A stretch of 64,000 bases of DNA, from contig NZ_JAHBZJ010000007.1 in assembly GCF_019635455.1 (NCBI RefSeq), forward strand, positions 1 through 64,000, in the 5' to 3' direction. Made by a program: the position numbers and the translations under genes. Shown here one piece after another: positions 8,361 through 15,857 of this stretch; the stretch's first letter is position 1, and each line of letters begins with the position of its first letter. The DNA is from Sphingomonas sp. Lineage in GTDB: Bacteria; Pseudomonadota; Alphaproteobacteria; Sphingomonadales; Sphingomonadaceae. The notes beneath the pieces were generated by a model. The model was not told where the DNA came from. It did no database searches and was given only the letters and a program-made list of their open reading frames with translations.

Positions 8361-10424
8361 ATGACCGATCTCACCCCCCCCGTCGCCGCCACGCGCGCGC
8401 ATTCGTTCGAACGCCATGGCGTACGTGTCGAGGATCCCTGGCACTGGCTGCGCGATCCCGGCTATCCGAACGTCACCGACAAGGATGTCCTGGCCTATCT
8501 GGAGGCCGAAAACGCCTATTACGAAACGGTGATGGCGCCGCTCAAGCCGCTCGCCGACACGCTGTTCGCGGAGATGCGCGGCCGCATCAAGGAGGATGAG
8601 GCGACCGTCCCGCAACGTGATGGCGATTATCTCTACTGGACCGATTTCGAACAGGGCGGGGAGTATCGCCGCTGGTGGCGGCGGCCGGTTGCCGGTGGCG
8701 ATGACCAGCTGATCCTGGATGAACCCGCGCTGGCGGCGGGCAAGGACTATTTCCGGCTCGGCGGCTTTTCGGTCTCCAATAACGGGCGGCTGCTCGCCTA
8801 TGCCTATGACGACAATGGCTCGGAGCGCTTCCTGCTCAGGGTCAAGGATCTCGACACCGGCGCACACCTGCCCGACGAAATTCCCGGCACGCTTTCCGAC
8901 ATCGTCTGGATCGCCGACGATTCGGGCTTTCTCTACGGCACCGCCAACGACCAGTGGCGCACGGACAATGCCCGGTTCCACCGGCTCGGCGAGCCGGTCG
9001 AGCAGGACGCGGAACTCTATCACGAGGATGACGAGGGCTATCGCGTCGCGGTCGGCGAGACCCAGTCGCGCAAGTGGATCACCGTCTCGACCGGCGATCA
9101 CACCACGAGCGAGGTGCGCCTGCTCCCCGCCGACAACCCCTTCGCCGACTTCATCCTTGTCGCGCCGCGCAAGGAGGGGCGCGAATATGATGTCGAGGAG
9201 CATGACGGCACGCTCTTCATCCACACCAACGACACCCACACCAACTGGCGGCTATGCACCGCCAGCATCGACGCGCCGGGCGAGTGGGCCGAACGGATCG
9301 CGCCCTCGGCCGATTTCTACATGACCGGCGTCACCACCTTCGCCGATTTCTTCGTGGTCGAGGGGCGCGAGGCCGGTCTCGATCAGATCGAACTCCATCG
9401 CTACGGCGGCGGCGCGCCGACCCGGATCGCGTTCCCTGAGGCAAGCTATGTCGCCAGCCTGGGCGACAATCCCGAATATGCCATGGATCGCCTGCGCATC
9501 GGCTATGAATCGATGGTCACGCCCGGCACCGTCTATGATTATCACGTCGCGGGCGGGAACCTCGAAGTGCGCAAGGTCCAGGAAATTCCATCGGGCTATG
9601 ACGGGAGCAGATACGCGACCGAACGGCTGCACATCGCCGCGCGCGACGGCACCGACATTCCCTGTTCGATCGTCTATCCAAAGGACTTCCCGCGCGACGG
9701 ATCCGGGAAGGTCTATCTCTATGCCTATGGCGCCTATGGCTATGCCATCCCGCCCGGCTTCTCGACGGCGCGGATGTCGTTCCTCGATCGCGGCGTCGCC
9801 TTCGCGATCGCGCATATCCGGGGCGGCGACGATCTTGGCCAGCAATGGTATCTCGACGGCAAGCTGGAGAAGCGCGCCAACAGCTTCAACGATTTCGTCG
9901 ATGTGGCCCGGGGGTTGATCGAACGCGGCTATACGCATCGGGGCGGCCTGGCGATCGCCGGGCGCAGCGCGGGCGGTGAGCTGATGGGCGCGGTGATCAA
10001 CTCCGACCCCGACCTGTGGGGCGTGGTCGTCGCCGATGTGCCATTTGTCGATGTGCTCAACACGATGCTCGACGACAGCCTGCCGCTGACCCCGGGCGAA
10101 TGGCCCGAATGGGGAAATCCGATCACCGACAAGGCGGCGTTCGATCTGATCCGGGGCTATTCCCCCTATGACAATGTCCGCCCGCAGGACTATCCGCCGC
10201 TGTATATTTCCGGCGGCCTCAACGATCCGCGCGTCACCTATTGGGAGCCGGCGAAATGGGCCGCAAAGCTCCGCGCGACCAAGACCGACGACAATATCCT
10301 TGTCCTCAAGACCAATATGGGCGCGGGCCATGGCGGCAAGTCGGGCCGTTGGGAGAGCCTGCGCGAAGCGGCGGAGGAGAATGCCTTCATCCTCTGGCAA
10401 CTCGGTGTCGAAAAGGCGGCCTGA
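8361..10424 (+). CDS. ptrB: Oligopeptidase B (S9A prolyl oligopeptidase family)
   Basis: The 687-residue protein shows the full S9 organisation: an N-terminal segment with EDPWHWLRDP, a seven-blade propeller (about residues 70-400), and an alpha/beta hydrolase domain. The nucleophile is in IAGRSAGGELMGAV, the acid in the GGLNDPRV region and the His in AGHGGKSGR near the end. The acidic stretch around PFVDVLNTMLDDSLPLT fits the oligopeptidase B subgroup, which cuts short peptides after Arg or Lys in the cytoplasm. No signal peptide is present. A TAGGAAG element lies seven bases before the ATG. It is divergent from the acylase gene with under 100 bases between. Confidence 0.93.
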   Translation: MTDLTPPVAATRAHSFERHGVRVEDPWHWLRDPGYPNVTDKDVLAYLEAENAYYETVMAPLKPLADTLFAEMRGRIKEDEATVPQRDGDYLYWTDFEQGGEYRRWWRRPVAGGDDQLILDEPALAAGKDYFRLGGFSVSNNGRLLAYAYDDNGSERFLLRVKDLDTGAHLPDEIPGTLSDIVWIADDSGFLYGTANDQWRTDNARFHRLGEPVEQDAELYHEDDEGYRVAVGETQSRKWITVSTGDHTTSEVRLLPADNPFADFILVAPRKEGREYDVEEHDGTLFIHTNDTHTNWRLCTASIDAPGEWAERIAPSADFYMTGVTTFADFFVVEGREAGLDQIELHRYGGGAPTRIAFPEASYVASLGDNPEYAMDRLRIGYESMVTPGTVYDYHVAGGNLEVRKVQEIPSGYDGSRYATERLHIAARDGTDIPCSIVYPKDFPRDGSGKVYLYAYGAYGYAIPPGFSTARMSFLDRGVAFAIAHIRGGDDLGQQWYLDGKLEKRANSFNDFVDVARGLIERGYTHRGGLAIAGRSAGGELMGAVINSDPDLWGVVVADVPFVDVLNTMLDDSLPLTPGEWPEWGNPITDKAAFDLIRGYSPYDNVRPQDYPPLYISGGLNDPRVTYWEPAKWAAKLRATKTDDNILVLKTNMGAGHGGKSGRWESLREAAEENAFILWQLGVEKAA

Positions 10425-10530
10425 CGCGCACGGGCGAGCGCAGGCAGCCTTTGCACCGACGGACTGAGGGACGGCTATCGGCTGGCTGGCGGCCAGGTTG
10501 GCGTGCATCGCGAAGGTGGCACATCACCTG

Positions 10531-10566
10531 CCCCTGCCCCTGCCCCTGCCCCTGCCCCTGCCCCTG
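10531..10566. repeat. Hexanucleotide tandem repeat (CCCCTG x6)
   Basis: Six perfect head-to-tail copies of CCCCTG run from 10531 to 10566, preceded by a partial copy. They sit in the intergenic space between the ptrB stop and the end of the small CxxC gene. Slippage could change copy number. No coding frame of known type covers it. Confidence 0.95.
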
Positions 10567-10603
10567 CCACCGCCAGCGCTTCAACCCCCGAATGCCGATC
10601 CGC

Positions 10604-10786
10604 CTAGGGACGCTCCGCCGGACGCGCGATCAGTCGCGTGCGGCGGTGGCACTGGTGACAAAAGGCATAGTCGAACAGCTCGTTCAGCACCCATGTCTGT
10701 GTCGCGATATCCCATGCCGCCCAGGCCTCACGCGTGACGCGTTCGCTTTCGCAACTTGCGCATATCATGATGACCGGCTCGCTCAT
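10604..10786 (-). CDS. Small zinc-ribbon-like protein, 60 residues
   Basis: The product begins MSEPVIMICASCESERVT and later has FCHQCHRR, giving two CxxC pairs separated by about 30 residues, the pattern of a small zinc ribbon. The middle (REAWAAWDIATQTWVLNELFDYA) is rich in aromatic residues. I believe it belongs to a family of short uncharacterised proteins common in sphingomonads. GGAAGAGGAATG lies immediately before the start and acts as its ribosome site. It is transcribed away from the nuclease gene on the other strand; the intervening 166 bases hold both promoters and the hairpin at 10926-10951. Function unknown. Confidence 0.75.
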   Translation of the reverse strand: MSEPVIMICASCESERVTREAWAAWDIATQTWVLNELFDYAFCHQCHRRTRLIARPAERP

Positions 10787-10925
10787 TCCTCTTCCCTAGC
10801 CGGGTCCGGTGCCGGATCGGCGCCGATCCGATCCGGAATGGACGCGGTTCCCATTGCTCCGGATCGGCGGCATGCCGGTCCGAACCCGATGCGCCGGGAA
10901 AGGATTTGGTGACCTCGACGCCCTA

Positions 10926-10951
10926 GGCTCGCCTCCATCAGGAGGCGAGCC
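10926..10951 (+). promoter_or_regulatory. Perfect 11-bp hairpin enclosing the Shine-Dalgarno of the nuclease gene
   Basis: GGCTCGCCTCC (10926-10936), loop ATCA, GGAGGCGAGCC (10941-10951). The 3' arm contains GGAGG, the ribosome-binding site for the ATG at 10953. If transcribed, this very stable stem would hide the site completely. No T-run follows, so it is not an ordinary terminator. It looks like a translational control element. Confidence 0.7.
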
Positions 10952-10952
10952 G

Positions 10953-11522
10953 ATGAAGCACCCGCTCGACATGCACCGCAGCCGCCGGATGTGGCGGGAC
11001 TGGGATCGCCATCAGGCGCCGCTTCGCCTCCGTGGGGATCGCACCCGTCGCCGTCGCTTTGGTCCGCGCCGTCTCGCCGCAACCGCGCTCGCGTTGCTGA
11101 CCGCCATACTCGCCTGGTCGCTCCTGCCCCAATCGGACGCTGCGCCCGCCGCTTCGGGCGCATCGGGGACGCGGGCGTTGTTCACCACCTGCCACATCGG
11201 CGGCGGGCGTGACTGTGTGGTTGATGGCGACACTTTCTGGATGGGTGGCGTAAAGATCCGCATCGCCGATATCGACACGCCCGAAACGCATCCCTCGCGC
11301 TGCGCGCGGGAGGCGGCGCTGGGGCAGGCGGCCACCCGTCGGCTGCGGGCGCTGCTCAATTCCGGTCCGGTCGCCCTTACGCCGATCGAACGCGCGTTCG
11401 ATCGCTATGGTCGCCGGCTCGCGCTGGTGTCGGTGGCGGGGCAACCGGTGGGCGAGACGCTGGTGGCGGAAGGATTGGCACGGCGCTATCATGGGGGTCG
11501 CCGCGCGGGCTGGTGCGACTGA
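10953..11522 (+). CDS. Staphylococcal-nuclease-like (thermonuclease family) protein, membrane anchored
   Basis: The 189-residue protein has a basic N-terminus (about 45 residues, rich in Arg and His), a single hydrophobic segment (AATALALLTAILAWSLL) and a C-terminal SNase fold. The fold shows CVVDGDTFWMGGVKIRIADI, then DTPETH, and later IERAFDRYGRRLALV. These carry the Asp, Arg and Glu positions of the nuclease active site. The domain should lie outside the inner membrane and degrade nucleic acid. Four cysteines in the domain suggest disulphides. Translation probably depends on the hairpin that encloses its ribosome site. The next gene starts 22 bases after its stop and may share its transcript. 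Confidence 0.85.
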   Translation: MKHPLDMHRSRRMWRDWDRHQAPLRLRGDRTRRRRFGPRRLAATALALLTAILAWSLLPQSDAAPAASGASGTRALFTTCHIGGGRDCVVDGDTFWMGGVKIRIADIDTPETHPSRCAREAALGQAATRRLRALLNSGPVALTPIERAFDRYGRRLALVSVAGQPVGETLVAEGLARRYHGGRRAGWCD

Positions 11523-11544
11523 CGCGCCGCAGCGGCGCAGGAGA

Positions 11545-12024
11545 ATGAAGATGCTGGTCGCCGCGCTTGCCCTGATGCTCCAGACGGCGACCGCGCCGGC
11601 GCCGGCACCTGCGCCATCCCCCGCGCCAGAGGCGGCCCGGCTGGGCCGCGAACTTGCCGCCACCGGCCCCCTTGCCACGGTGCTGCCGATGATCGCCGAA
11701 AAGGAGACCGGGGAGATGCTGGCCGACCATTCGGACTGGAGCGAAGCGGATCGGGCCGCGTTCCGCGCCACCGCACGGCGCGTCTATGCCGATGGCCGCG
11801 ACCGCCTGATCGCCGCGATCGGCGCGGGCTATGCGAAGCGGTTGTCGGTCGCCGACCTGAAGACCCTCCTCGCTGCCGCCCGGAGCAAGGCGGCCGGCCG
11901 TCGCCGCGCGGTCGAACCGATGGTCATCGCCGAGGCGATGCAGAGCCTGGGGCAGCTCGATTTCAAGGGCGATGTCCGCAAGGCATGGTGCGCGGCGGGT
12001 GGCCGGGACTGCCCGCTGAACTAG
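11545..12024 (+). CDS. Secreted DUF2059-like protein
   Basis: This 159-residue product has a signal peptide (MKMLVAALALMLQTATA), a short Pro/Ala repeat region, then a helical domain. The segment YAKRLSVADLKTLLAAARSKAAGR matches the pattern of DUF2059, in which a helix is followed by a Ser-x-x-Gly-(R/K) turn. Two cysteines at the very end (AWCAAGGRDCPLN) could form a disulphide. CAGGAG lies just ahead of the ATG. It follows the nuclease gene closely on the same strand. DUF2059 proteins are periplasmic and of unknown function; nothing here narrows that further. Confidence 0.7.
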   Translation: MKMLVAALALMLQTATAPAPAPAPSPAPEAARLGRELAATGPLATVLPMIAEKETGEMLADHSDWSEADRAAFRATARRVYADGRDRLIAAIGAGYAKRLSVADLKTLLAAARSKAAGRRRAVEPMVIAEAMQSLGQLDFKGDVRKAWCAAGGRDCPLN

Positions 12025-12124
12025 CGCGCGAAAGGGCGGAAGCGGCGACCGCGACGCTGTCCGCGCGGTGCAACTCCCGCCCTCCCGATCCCGTCATGGG
12101 ACCGGTCGGTATCGATCGCGGCGA

Positions 12125-12457
12125 TCAGCGCGGCGTCAGCATCGCCACTTCGCCATCCTCGACGATCACCTGGCCGCGCGGAATCATGATCCCGCGTTCG
12201 GCCATCTCCTTGCGGAAATCCTTTTTCGCGTCGGCCACTTCGGCCTCATATTCGGCGACCGCGTCGATCCGGTCGCCCTCGTCATGCGCGCGGGCCAGAT
12301 CGCTCTTCAGCTCGCGTTTCGCCTCGCTGATCGCCGTCTTCATGTCGAGATAGTGGGAATTGCTGTCGGTGAAGACCTCGTCCGGGGCCAGCTTTTTCGC
12401 CATTGCCGGGGTCGCGATCATGGCCAGCGCCGTCGCGATCATCAGGGGGGTACGCAT
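12125..12457 (-). CDS. Small periplasmic protein, unknown function
   Basis: The product is 110 residues. MRTPLMIATALAMIATPAMAK is a Sec signal, and the mature part is highly charged and helical (DMKTAISEAKRELKSDLARAHDEGDRI...). It ends in a short segment with RGQVIVEDGEVAMLTPR that may form a beta hairpin. I chose the ATG at 12457 because GAGGAG precedes it at normal spacing; an in-frame ATG five codons upstream lies ahead of that site and lacks one. Similar charged periplasmic proteins occur widely in sphingomonads. The 229 bases between this gene and the reductase-like gene at 12687-13343 contain nothing I recognise. Confidence 0.7.
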   Translation of the reverse strand: MRTPLMIATALAMIATPAMAKKLAPDEVFTDSNSHYLDMKTAISEAKRELKSDLARAHDEGDRIDAVAEYEAEVADAKKDFRKEMAERGIMIPRGQVIVEDGEVAMLTPR

Positions 12458-12686
12458 CAAATTTCTCCTCATGTCACCATGAACCTGGCGAGAAGAACGA
12501 CCGTCCCGCCGCGTCGGTTTCGCCGGGAGAACGGGTGACTCGCGCGCATACGTCCGGTGGCTCGGGGCGAACCGTGGCGTGAAAGCGACGGGCGGAAAGC
12601 GCCGCGCCGCCGCCTGGCCGCCGGGGCTTCATCGGGCGTTCATCGCACCGCCACATTTCGGCCGGTACGCGCGGCCTCCCGGTCCC

Positions 12687-13343
12687 TCAGTCGCGGGTGA
12701 TCGTCACATGCATCGCGTGCTCGCCCGGCTCCGCCGCACCGACGCGATAGCCCAGCGCGGGAAGGTCGATGCCGGTCAACAGCGCTTCGCCCGCGCCCAG
12801 CAGAACCGGCGATATCGCCAGATGCAGCGCGTCGATCGCGCCGGTGGTGAGGTAATGGCGCACCGTCGCCACGCCGCCGCCGATCCGCACGTCGCGCCCG
12901 CCCGCCGCCACGCGCGCCTGCGCCAGCGCCGCATCCGGTCCGTCGGTGACGAAATGGAACACCGTTCCGCCCTTCATTTCCAGCGGCGGGCGGGGATAGT
13001 GGGTCAGCACGAATACCGGGCAGCGATAGGGCGGCTCGTCGCCCCACCATCCCTGCCACGCGAAATCGGGCCAGTCGCCGCGCACCGGGCCGAACATGTT
13101 CCGGCCCATCACCCAGGCGCCGACGCCGGCCATCGACGCCTGCGCGAAGCGCTGGTCCACCCCGTCGCTGCCCCCCGCCTGCCCGGTCATCGCGTGGAAC
13201 ACGCGCGTGTGTTTGAGCCACGCGTGCAGCGCCGCGCTGCCCCGCCCCATCGGATGCGCCAGATCCTGGTGCGGCCCCGCGCCGAACCCGTCGATCGAGA
13301 CGGTAAAGCCGCTCACCCGTGTCTTGCCGTTGCCGCGCTCCAT
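12687..13343 (-). CDS. Dihydrofolate-reductase-like (RibD C-terminal domain) protein
   Basis: The 218-residue protein matches the stand-alone RibD_C/DHFR-fold family (YyaP/YwjB type). Visible features are the N-terminal strand VSGFTVSIDGFGAGP, the MGRNMFGPVRGDW loop, the strand VFVLTHYPRPP, and the dinucleotide-binding part RIGGGVATVRHYLTTGAIDALHLAISPVLLG split over two elements. In the family these proteins resemble NADPH-dependent reductases of folate or riboflavin metabolism, but most have no proven substrate. No other folate or riboflavin gene is adjacent. It lies downstream of the M20 hydrolase gene on the same strand, with only 26 bases between. Confidence 0.85.
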   Translation of the reverse strand: MERGNGKTRVSGFTVSIDGFGAGPHQDLAHPMGRGSAALHAWLKHTRVFHAMTGQAGGSDGVDQRFAQASMAGVGAWVMGRNMFGPVRGDWPDFAWQGWWGDEPPYRCPVFVLTHYPRPPLEMKGGTVFHFVTDGPDAALAQARVAAGGRDVRIGGGVATVRHYLTTGAIDALHLAISPVLLGAGEALLTGIDLPALGYRVGAAEPGEHAMHVTITRD

Positions 13344-13369
13344 GCCGCGTCTCCCGTTTCGTCCTGCGG

Positions 13370-14893
13370 TCAGGCGGTGGCGGCGACCTGATAGAGGAAA
13401 TCGACGAAGCCGAATGCGGCCTCGTCCATTCCCATCACCTTGGGGTTGCTGCTCTCGATCACGAAATATTCATTGGGGGCGTGTGCGCCGCTACCATGGC
13501 CGAACCCGAACTGGCCGGCGGGCAGGTTCAGCGGCGGTCCGGTAAAGATCACGCCGGGCCAGCTGCCCGCCAGTCGCGGATACAGCGTCGCCGGCACGCC
13601 CAGCCGCTCGCACGTCGCCAGCTCGGCACGGATCAGCGCGCTGTTCTCGTCGGTCTGGGTCGGTCCGTATCCGCCGGTCACGTTGATCTCGACATCGCCG
13701 AACCCGCGCCGGTCGAGATGCGCGCGCAGCTTGGCGATCGTATCGTCCCTGGTCATGTCCGGCACCAGCCGCATCTCGATCTTGGCGGTGGCGCGGCCGG
13801 GCAGGATGGTCTTGCCGCCCGGTCCCATATAGCCCGACAGCAATCCCTGAATGTTCACCGTCGGCACCTGGGCCAGCCGGATCAGCGACTCTTCCCAGCT
13901 CATATCGTCGATCCACCGCTCGACCCCCAGCGCCTTCTTGGCGTCCGCCTCGCTGCTGTTCTTCGCGGTCATCGCGATCAGCTGCTTCTGCCGCGCGGTC
14001 AGCGGCGCGACCTCGTCCTGGATGCCGTCGATCGTGACGGTGTTGCCGTCCTTCGAGACCAGCGTCGACAGCGCCGCGACCAGCCGCCAGGGCGGGCTGT
14101 CCACCCGCGCCTTTTCGCTCGAATGGATGTCGCCCTTTGGCCCGCGCCCCCATTTCTCGCCCGACACGGTCAGCTCGAACTCGACCGCGCCCTTCGCGCC
14201 CAGCGCCAGCGTCACGCCGCCGGTCGCCGGACTCTGCCAGCTGGTCGGGATGATGACGCCCACCGTTTTCTTCAGCGCGGCCGCCACCTTGGGTGTGGTC
14301 ACGATCTCGTGAAAATGCGGGGAGGCGATCTCTTCCTCGCCCTCGGCCACCAGCACCAGGTTGACCGGCAGCTTGCGCCCGGCCGCGCGCATCGCGTGCA
14401 GCGCCGCCAGGAACGTCGCCTCCGGCCCCTTCTGGTTCACCGCGCCGCGCCCGACGATCACCTTGCCGAATCCCGGCTTGTCGACCAGCTGCGCCTCCAG
14501 CGGCGGGTGCGACCATTCGGCGGGGTCGAACTGCTTGACGTCATACATGAAATAGATGCCGAGCGTCTTTTTCGCACCCGCGTCCAGCGTGGCGAACACC
14601 CCCGGCTTGCCGCTGGACGGGATGATTTCGGCATGTTGAAAGCCGGCGTCCAGCACCAGCTGCTTCATATAGTCCGGCCCCTGCGGATATCCGCGATCCT
14701 CCGCCGCGATCGACGGCAGGCGGATCCACTCCTGCAATCGCCTGACCGCCGCGTCATGGCCGGCGGCGATGGCCTTCTTCACATCCGCGAACCCATCCTT
14801 GGCCAGCGCCGCGCCCGGCGCCGCCAGCGCGGTTCCCGCCGCCGCCGCCTTCAGCATCGCCCGCCGCCCGATCGCGCGTCCCGTATCGTCCAT
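13370..14893 (-). CDS. M20-family metallohydrolase-like protein with altered metal ligands, Tat-exported
   Basis: The 507-residue protein begins with a twin-arginine signal (GRRAMLKAAAAG) and then has the two-domain M20 layout. Late motifs are normal: EGEEEIAS (Glu186-Glu187) and GSGAHAPNE near the C-terminus. The first two metal motifs are not. Where family members have G-H-Y-D, this has FMYDVK (Met116 in place of His). Where they have a bridging Asp in DDKG, it has NQKG (Asn153). The surrounding text (DPAEWSHPP, VGRGA) aligns well, so these are real substitutions. It may bind one metal, act differently, or be inactive. The start is followed directly by the Tat signal, which supports it. Confidence 0.85.
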   Translation of the reverse strand: MDDTGRAIGRRAMLKAAAAGTALAAPGAALAKDGFADVKKAIAAGHDAAVRRLQEWIRLPSIAAEDRGYPQGPDYMKQLVLDAGFQHAEIIPSSGKPGVFATLDAGAKKTLGIYFMYDVKQFDPAEWSHPPLEAQLVDKPGFGKVIVGRGAVNQKGPEATFLAALHAMRAAGRKLPVNLVLVAEGEEEIASPHFHEIVTTPKVAAALKKTVGVIIPTSWQSPATGGVTLALGAKGAVEFELTVSGEKWGRGPKGDIHSSEKARVDSPPWRLVAALSTLVSKDGNTVTIDGIQDEVAPLTARQKQLIAMTAKNSSEADAKKALGVERWIDDMSWEESLIRLAQVPTVNIQGLLSGYMGPGGKTILPGRATAKIEMRLVPDMTRDDTIAKLRAHLDRRGFGDVEINVTGGYGPTQTDENSALIRAELATCERLGVPATLYPRLAGSWPGVIFTGPPLNLPAGQFGFGHGSGAHAPNEYFVIESSNPKVMGMDEAAFGFVDFLYQVAATA

Positions 14894-14971
14894 CGTGCCG
14901 TCCCCTGTCGCCGTTCGCTGGCGGTCAGCCTAGCGCAGCGGGCGCGGACGGCAATGGGGCGATGGCCGCCT

Positions 14972-15325
14972 TCAGCGCCCGCGCCGCGCGCTCGTCACGC
15001 TGCGCAGCGCCTCGACCTGGCGTTGCAGGCCCTCGCGTTCCGATTCGCTGAGGCCGTCGCGCGCCAGCCGTGCCTCGACCGCCGCGATGCGGCGCTCCTC
15101 GCGCCGCAATTGCCGCGCCTCGCTGCGGGAGAGCTGACCCGCCTTGCGCCCGTTGCGAATCGACCGATCGACCTGGCGCAGGTCGGGACCGACGCCGGGC
15201 AGCGCGGGGCGCGGCATCGACCAGCCCGCATTGCTTCCCGCCGGGTCGCGGATCTGCGCCGTCGCAGGGGCCGCCCCCGCCAGGGCAGGTGACAGTGCCA
15301 GTGCCGTGATCGCCGCAATTCGCAT
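14972..15325 (-). CDS. Small secreted helical protein, unknown function
   Basis: This 117-residue product has a signal peptide (MRIAAITALALSPALAGAAPATA) and a mature region with a long basic helix or coiled coil from about residue 45 to the end (VDRSIRNGRKAGQLSRSEARQ and the following REERRIAAVE). The SRSEARQLRREERRI pattern is seen in many small sphingomonad exported proteins of unknown role. AAGGGGAACGACG precedes the ATG. It stands alone between the M20 gene and the long nrdA leader. I cannot name a function. Confidence 0.7.
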   Translation of the reverse strand: MRIAAITALALSPALAGAAPATAQIRDPAGSNAGWSMPRPALPGVGPDLRQVDRSIRNGRKAGQLSRSEARQLRREERRIAAVEARLARDGLSESEREGLQRQVEALRSVTSARRGR

Positions 15326-15434
15326 CGTCGTTCCCCTTGCTTCGGCGGCGCGGCGCGCCGTCTGCGGAACTGTGGCTCACGGTTGCTTTCGCGTTGCTGA
15401 CCGGATGCCGGTGCGATCGGCCGCGAACTCCCCG

Positions 15435-15473
15435 GCCGGAAATCTGTGCCGGAAATCTGTGCCAGAAATCTGT
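15435..15473. repeat. Three tandem 13-base repeats upstream of nrdA
   Basis: The unit GCCGGAAATCTGT occurs three times head to tail, the third with one change (GCCAGAAATCTGT). The word AATCTGT reappears inside the NrdR-box-like site at 15658-15673. It may be a cluster of protein-binding sites or a simple slippage product. Confidence 0.85.
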
Positions 15474-15657
15474 GGATGAATCGGTGGACGGAAAAATATC
15501 GATGTTCGCCAAGCGTTCGCTTGCAATCCGAAAACCCTAGGAAGGTCCGCGCGTCGCGGCCCGCAGGTCGTTCCCTGGCGTCGGCGAACCGAGTCAAACC
15601 AGCGACGAACCGAGTCATTCATTTGTAATTTACCGTATTGCCTCCCGGGCCGAACTG

Positions 15658-15673
15658 ACACAATCTGTAGTGG
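15658..15673 (+). promoter_or_regulatory. NrdR-box-like site upstream of nrdA
   Basis: ACACAATCTGTAGTGG matches the NrdR consensus ACACWATATATWGTGT at 13 of 16 positions. It lies about 185 bases before the nrdA start. NrdR represses ribonucleotide reductase operons when dATP is high. A second box about three helical turns away, the usual arrangement, was not found. Confidence 0.6.
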
Positions 15674-15857
15674 TCACTAAGGGGGACAAGCCCAAGCACT
15701 GGTGGAACGCCGCCTGCGATGCCATATCGCGGATCGGTCGCGCCGTGCCTGGCCGGGGGCGATGGACACTTTTTGTTCTCACGCCCGCGTGCGTGCGATG
15801 ATAGCATCGCCGGCTTCTCCCGAGTCGTGATCGGACGGGCAGGGGGAACGATCAGTG

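Larger units (their letters stand above)
15326..15857. other. Non-coding leader region between a secreted protein gene and nrdA
   Basis: About 530 bases with no convincing gene. The frames present lack ribosome sites and family features. The region holds a 13-base tandem repeat (15435-15473) and an NrdR-box-like site (15658-15673). The stretch 15590-15680 is more AT-rich than its surroundings and is the likely nrdA promoter zone. Confidence 0.7.

Noticed and set aside
10531..10566. Tandem repeat considered as a CRISPR array
   Set aside because: Units are 6 bases with no spacers and no cas genes.
13319..15292. A 657-codon plus-strand frame across the M20 gene
   Set aside because: Arg/His/Gln-rich shadow of the real minus-strand gene, with no ribosome site.
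15337..15540. A short frame in the nrdA leader with a lipoprotein-like LLTGC
   Set aside because: No ribosome site, and the rest of the frame runs through the 13-base repeat; likely chance.
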